From contig NZ_JAMFTH010000002.1 of assembly GCF_024195295.1 (NCBI RefSeq), forward strand, positions 1 through 64,000: a stretch of 64,000 nucleotides of DNA, in the 5' to 3' direction. The DNA is from Gilvimarinus xylanilyticus. Its GTDB lineage: Bacteria > Pseudomonadota > Gammaproteobacteria > Pseudomonadales > Cellvibrionaceae. A model generated the notes under the pieces. The model ran no database searches and had not been told where the DNA came from. It saw nothing but the letters and a program-made list of their open reading frames with translations. Positions 60,754 through 64,000 of this stretch are shown here, piece by piece. A program made the position numbers and the translations under genes. Position 1 is the stretch's first letter; each line of letters begins with the position of its first letter.

Positions 60754-61893
60754 ATGACAATAAATCGCAGGACACTCTTAAAGCGCTCGGCGCTTTTAGC
60801 GGCGGCACTGGCCACCACCAAACAAAACGCCATTGCCAAAGCCCTTGAACAGACCGGTTTAAAAGATCTGTATAAAAACGACTTTTATATCGGCACCGCC
60901 ATAGGCAACGCGCGTCTGAACAATCCGCCCGCGGGCTTTAACGCCCTGGTGGCCCGCGAATTTAACGCCATGACCATGGAAAACGACATGAAGTGGGAGC
61001 GCGTCCACCCCGAACCCGAAAAATGGGTTTGGGACCACGCCGACAAATTTATGGCCCTGGGCGAGCAGCACGGCATGTATATGGTGGGCCACGTACTGGT
61101 GTGGCACTCGCAAACCCCGCGCTGGGTGTTTAACGATGACGCGGGCCAACCGCTGTCGCGCGAGGCTCTGCTGGCGCGCATGAAAAGCCATATTGATACC
61201 CTGGCCGGACGTTACCGCGGCCGCGTCCACGCCTGGGATGTCGTCAACGAAGCGGTGGATGAAGACAAAGGCTGGCGTAAAAGCCCCTGGTTTAATCAAA
61301 TAGGCCCCGACTTTGTCGACCACGCTTTTCGCTACGCCCGCGAGGCCGCCCCCGAGGCGCACCTGCTGTACAACGACTACAACATGCACAACCCCGGTAA
61401 ACGCGAGTTTGTGGTCGATATGATTAAGCGCCTTAAGAAAAATGGCGTATCCATTGACGGCGTCGGCATGCAGGGCCATGTGGGCCTAGAGTACCCCGAC
61501 ATCGCCGAGTTTGAAAAAAGCATTGAAGCCTTTGCCGCCGAAGGTGTTGCCGTGCATATTACCGAGCTGGACCTGGATATGCTGCCGGTAGCCTGGGACC
61601 ACATTGGCGCCGAGATTTCCGACAGTTTTGAATACTCCGACGAGCTGAACCCCTACCCCAATGGTCTGCCCGCCGACATGGAGGAAAAACTGGCCGCGCG
61701 CTACGCCGAGTGGTTTAAGCTGTTTTTAAAGCACCGCGACAAAATCGCCCGCGTGACCTTCTGGGGCACGGGTGATAGCGAGTCCTGGAAGAACGACTTC
61801 CCAGTGACCGGCCGCACCAACTATCCGCTGCTATTCGATCGCGATTATCAGCGCAAACCCGCCTACCACGCCGTCGCCGCGCTGAAAAAATAG
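60754..61893 (+). CDS. GH10 endo-1,4-beta-xylanase with Tat-like signal
   Basis: A 379-residue xylanase. The N-terminus has a twin-arginine pattern, NRRTLLK (residues 4-10), then an Ala/Leu-rich stretch to about 28, so export in folded form is likely. The GH10 barrel (about 35-378) has VLVWHSQTPRWVF, acid/base Glu166 in DVVNEAVDE and nucleophile Glu271 in HITELDLDM, with NDYN and a late WGTGDSESW. It is unlike the lipoprotein GH10 at 47336: no linker and a different signal. It may stay in the periplasm and cleave imported xylo-oligosaccharides. It is 21 bp after yaiL, which could be a chance neighbour. Confidence 0.93.
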   Translation: MTINRRTLLKRSALLAAALATTKQNAIAKALEQTGLKDLYKNDFYIGTAIGNARLNNPPAGFNALVAREFNAMTMENDMKWERVHPEPEKWVWDHADKFMALGEQHGMYMVGHVLVWHSQTPRWVFNDDAGQPLSREALLARMKSHIDTLAGRYRGRVHAWDVVNEAVDEDKGWRKSPWFNQIGPDFVDHAFRYAREAAPEAHLLYNDYNMHNPGKREFVVDMIKRLKKNGVSIDGVGMQGHVGLEYPDIAEFEKSIEAFAAEGVAVHITELDLDMLPVAWDHIGAEISDSFEYSDELNPYPNGLPADMEEKLAARYAEWFKLFLKHRDKIARVTFWGTGDSESWKNDFPVTGRTNYPLLFDRDYQRKPAYHAVAALKK

Positions 61894-61922
61894 CGCCTTA
61901 TATCTCCTCCCCCTTATGGTGA

Positions 61923-61949
61923 GGCCGCAATATTTGCTATATTGCGGCC
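61923..61949. terminator. Hairpin after the second GH10 gene
   Basis: A perfect 11-bp stem, GGCCGCAATAT / ATATTGCGGCC with loop TTGCT, 29 bp after the stop. There is no U-tract behind it. Confidence 0.5.
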
Positions 61950-62061
61950 CACTTGGCAAAACCGCGCCAAGGCGCTTTTCTGTCCGGCGCCGCGTCGCTA
62001 ACCTGCCCTCATTGATCAAACGGCTTAATACCGCCGTGCGCAAAAATATCAGGATGACTCG

Positions 62062-62784
62062 ATGGCAGACCCCTGCTTTCAAATAAAAGGCACCAGCGTC
62101 ACCAGCATGGTGCTGGACTTATACCACTACCAAAGCGAAGAATTTGCCCGCACCCTGCACGAAAAAGTGCAATCGGCACCGTTGTTTTTTACCGGTTCGC
62201 CACTGTTTATTAACCTGGCATCGTTTACCGGCGAGCTGCAAAAAGAGCAGCTGCAGGAGATTATCAAACACTGTCAGTCGCTGGGTTTTCAGCTGTTCGG
62301 CTGTAAAGGTGGCAGCGAGCCCCAGGCCAAAATGGCCAAAGACCTGGGATTAGTGCATTTACCCGCCTCGCGCCCACGCCCCGAAAAGGCCGACAGCGAA
62401 CCCACAGCTCAGCCCGAACCGGCCACCGCCAGTACCCCGACGCCCGACGCGGCCAGCCGCCCCACCCGCATTATCGAGCGCCCGGTGCGCTCGGGACAGC
62501 AAGTTTACGCCGAGGGCAGCGACTTAATTTTGCTTGCCCAGGTGAGCGAAGGGGCCGAGGTGATTGCCGATGGCAACATTCACGCCTATGGCCCCCTGCG
62601 CGGCCGTGCCCTGGCGGGGGTGCGCGATAACCCCAATGCGCGTATATTCTGTCAGCATCTGGAGGCCGAACTGGTTTCCATTGCCGGGCACTTTGTGCTC
62701 AACGACACCCTGCGGGACAGTTGCTGGAAGCAACCGGCACAGATTTTTTTACAAGACGATTCTATTGAAATTGCCGCACTGTAA
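62062..62784 (+). CDS. minC: Septum site-determining protein MinC
   Basis: FtsZ-polymerisation inhibitor that keeps the division ring at mid-cell. The 240-residue product has an N-terminal domain (about 1-105), a Pro/Ala/Thr-rich linker (about 106-135) and a C-terminal beta-helix (about 136-238) with GPLRGRALAGVRDNPNARIF, the MinD-binding conserved region. minD follows 28 bp later, making a minCDE operon. Confidence 0.95.
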   Translation: MADPCFQIKGTSVTSMVLDLYHYQSEEFARTLHEKVQSAPLFFTGSPLFINLASFTGELQKEQLQEIIKHCQSLGFQLFGCKGGSEPQAKMAKDLGLVHLPASRPRPEKADSEPTAQPEPATASTPTPDAASRPTRIIERPVRSGQQVYAEGSDLILLAQVSEGAEVIADGNIHAYGPLRGRALAGVRDNPNARIFCQHLEAELVSIAGHFVLNDTLRDSCWKQPAQIFLQDDSIEIAAL

Positions 62785-62812
62785 TCAGTGCCCAACACAT
62801 TGAGGAAACACC

Positions 62813-63622
62813 GTGGCTAAAATTATTGTTGTGACTTCGGGTAAAGGCGGCGTGGGTAAAACCACCTCTAGCGCCGCCATTTCTACTGGCCTGGCATTGC
62901 GTGGCCACAAAACTGTGGTTATCGATTTTGACGTGGGCCTGCGCAACCTGGACTTAATTATGGGCTGCGAACGCCGCGTGGTGTACGACTTTGTGAATGT
63001 GATTAATAAAGAGGCCTCGCTCAAACAGGCCCTGATCAAAGACAAGCGTACCGAAGGCCTGTTTATTCTGCCTGCCTCGCAAACCCGCGACAAAGACGCC
63101 CTCACCTACGAAGGCGTCGAGGCCGTGCTGGACGAGTTGGCCCAAGACTTTGATTATATTATTTGCGACTCTCCCGCCGGTATTGAGCAGGGCGCGCAAA
63201 TGGCGTTGTACTTTGCCGAAGAGGCGATTGTGGTCACTAACCCCGAGGTGTCCTCGGTGCGCGATTCGGACCGTATTCTGGGCATCTTGCAAAGCAAATC
63301 GCGTATGGCCGAACAGGGCAAGTCGGTTAAAGAGCACTTGCTGTTAACCCGCTACAACCCCTCGCGCGTGGCCAGCGCCGAAATGCTGAGTGTGGCCGAT
63401 GTGGAAGAAATCCTGGCAATCCCCCTACTGGGCGTTATCCCTGAATCCGAAGCGGTGCTAAAGGCCTCTAACCAGGGCGCGCCGGTTATTCTGGATGAAG
63501 AGTCTGAAGCCGGACAAGCCTACTCCGATGCCGTGGCACGACTGCTGGGTGAAGACGTAGAACATCGCTTTTTGGAACAACAGAAAAAAGGATTCTTACA
63601 GCGTCTGCTGGGAGGCAAGTAA
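62813..63622 (+). CDS. minD: Septum site-determining ATPase MinD
   Basis: Membrane-cycling ParA-type ATPase that recruits MinC and is released by MinE. The 269-residue product has the deviant Walker [17 protein letters not shown] (about 8-23), [10 protein letters not shown] (about 119-128) and a C-terminal amphipathic membrane-targeting helix ([12 protein letters not shown]). The start is GTG 62813 with a GAGGAAA ribosome binding site. Its stop overlaps the minE start (TAATG). Confidence 0.97.
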   Translation: MAKIIVVTSGKGGVGKTTSSAAISTGLALRGHKTVVIDFDVGLRNLDLIMGCERRVVYDFVNVINKEASLKQALIKDKRTEGLFILPASQTRDKDALTYEGVEAVLDELAQDFDYIICDSPAGIEQGAQMALYFAEEAIVVTNPEVSSVRDSDRILGILQSKSRMAEQGKSVKEHLLLTRYNPSRVASAEMLSVADVEEILAIPLLGVIPESEAVLKASNQGAPVILDEESEAGQAYSDAVARLLGEDVEHRFLEQQKKGFLQRLLGGK

Positions 63623-63882
63623 TGGGCATTCTTGACTATCTGTTAAAAAAGAACAAACCGACCTCTTCGGCGTCGGTCGCCAAAGAGCGACTGCAGATTA
63701 TTGTCGCTCACGAGCGCAGTAACCGCGGCCAACCCGACTACCTGCCGCTGATGCAGCAGGAAATTCTGGAAGTGATCCGCAAGTATGTGGACATTGAACA
63801 GGATCAGGTGTCGGTACAAGTGGACAACGAAGACGACTGCTCGGTGCTGGAGCTGAATATTACCCTGCCCGACGCCAAGTAA
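63622..63882 (+). CDS. minE: Min topological specificity factor MinE
   Basis: An 86-residue activator of MinD ATPase that drives pole-to-pole oscillation. The N-terminal membrane-binding/anti-MinC part ([20 protein letters not shown]) is followed by the MinD-contact helix [14 protein letters not shown] and a C-terminal dimerisation domain. Translationally coupled to minD by overlapping codons. Confidence 0.97.
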   Translation: MGILDYLLKKNKPTSSASVAKERLQIIVAHERSNRGQPDYLPLMQQEILEVIRKYVDIEQDQVSVQVDNEDDCSVLELNITLPDAK

Positions 63883-63887
63883 ACCGG

Positions 63888-63915
63888 TGCGGCTGGCAGC
63901 GAGCTGTCGGCCGCA
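63888..63915 (+). terminator. Strong hairpin after minE
   Basis: TGCGGCTGGCAGC and GCTGTCGGCCGCA pair over about 12 bp (two wobble pairs) around a tiny GA-centred loop, 6 bp after the minE stop. No U-tract follows. It probably marks the operon's 3' end. Confidence 0.5.
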
Positions 63916-63956
63916 TACGTATTCACTAACCATTAACACGCCCTTACACTCAAGCC

Positions 63957-63973
63957 TGTACGCTTAGCGTACA
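63957..63973. promoter_or_regulatory. 17-bp palindrome overlapping a -10-like hexamer
   Basis: TGTACGC-TTA-GCGTACA is a perfect 7-3-7 inverted repeat. TACAAT (63970-63975), a -10-like hexamer, overlaps its right arm. It lies upstream of whatever gene begins beyond the window and looks like a repressor operator. The half-sites resemble those of FabR sites but in the opposite order. Confidence 0.5.
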
Positions 63974-64000
63974 ATAACCCGCTTTCCATAACTCCAATCA

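Overview
The window looks like chromosome of a marine, polysaccharide-degrading gammaproteobacterium, most likely near the Cellvibrionaceae (Saccharophagus, Teredinibacter, Gilvimarinus type). Reasons: moderately GC-rich DNA, a secreted GH10 xylanase lipoprotein with a long poly-serine linker, a second GH10 with a Tat-like signal, a GH97 alpha-glycosidase, several TonB-dependent receptors, and gammaproteobacterial housekeeping genes (fabA/fabB, rnk, yebG, minCDE, serB, the uvrA-MFS-ssb block). The genus assignment is inference.

Layout. 1-6.6 kb: heptamer repeat, murJ, a Fur-box-preceded siderophore receptor with a PepSY membrane reductase candidate, LexA-boxed yebG, an OmpA-family protein. 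6.7-11.3 kb: mlaA overlapping an RND/MMPL exporter, then an unrecognised membrane protein. 11.3-20.2 kb: a phosphate-scavenging locus, read leftward as TonB receptor, beta-propeller phytase lipoprotein and Tat-exported PhoX, and rightward as a degenerate GGDEF protein plus an AraC regulator. Pho-box-like sites face both ways in the shared intergenic region. 20.4-20.7 kb: a nested-palindrome (MITE-like) element. 20.7-34.6 kb: Gfo/Idh/MocA oxidoreductase, ndh, ispB, fabA, fabB, a RmlD-like pseudoenzyme candidate, an alpha/beta-hydrolase with an extra C-terminal domain, ssb, a YajR-like MFS protein and uvrA. 34.8-38.9 kb: rnk, TauE/SafE, then a patchwork of a dispersed repeat, a possible integron-type gene cassette, small lipoproteins, an RlpA-like protein and a GFA protein. 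39-47.2 kb: serB with a divergent Smp-like membrane protein, an OlsF-type two-domain acyltransferase, and a pip-dtd-gumN-hdeD run. 47.3-61.9 kb: GH10, soluble aldose dehydrogenase, a DCC-family protein, hemH, TauE/SafE, trmH, an orphan solute-binding protein, a DUF2157/DUF4824 pair, GH97, a CbiM-like permease, DUF2058 and the second GH10. 62-63.9 kb: minCDE.

How it fits together: xylan and alpha-glucan/galactoside breakdown, iron uptake and phosphate recovery from phytate-like organics are the accessory themes, set among cell-envelope and division genes. The two most distinctive signals are the divergent Pho-box locus that ties a phytate system to a c-di-GMP-type protein, and a family of heptad-phased tandem repeats placed mostly just after the 3' ends of genes at seven places in the window. 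No tRNA, rRNA, CRISPR, transposase or integrase gene was seen. All functional names come from reading the translated sequences; no database search was run.
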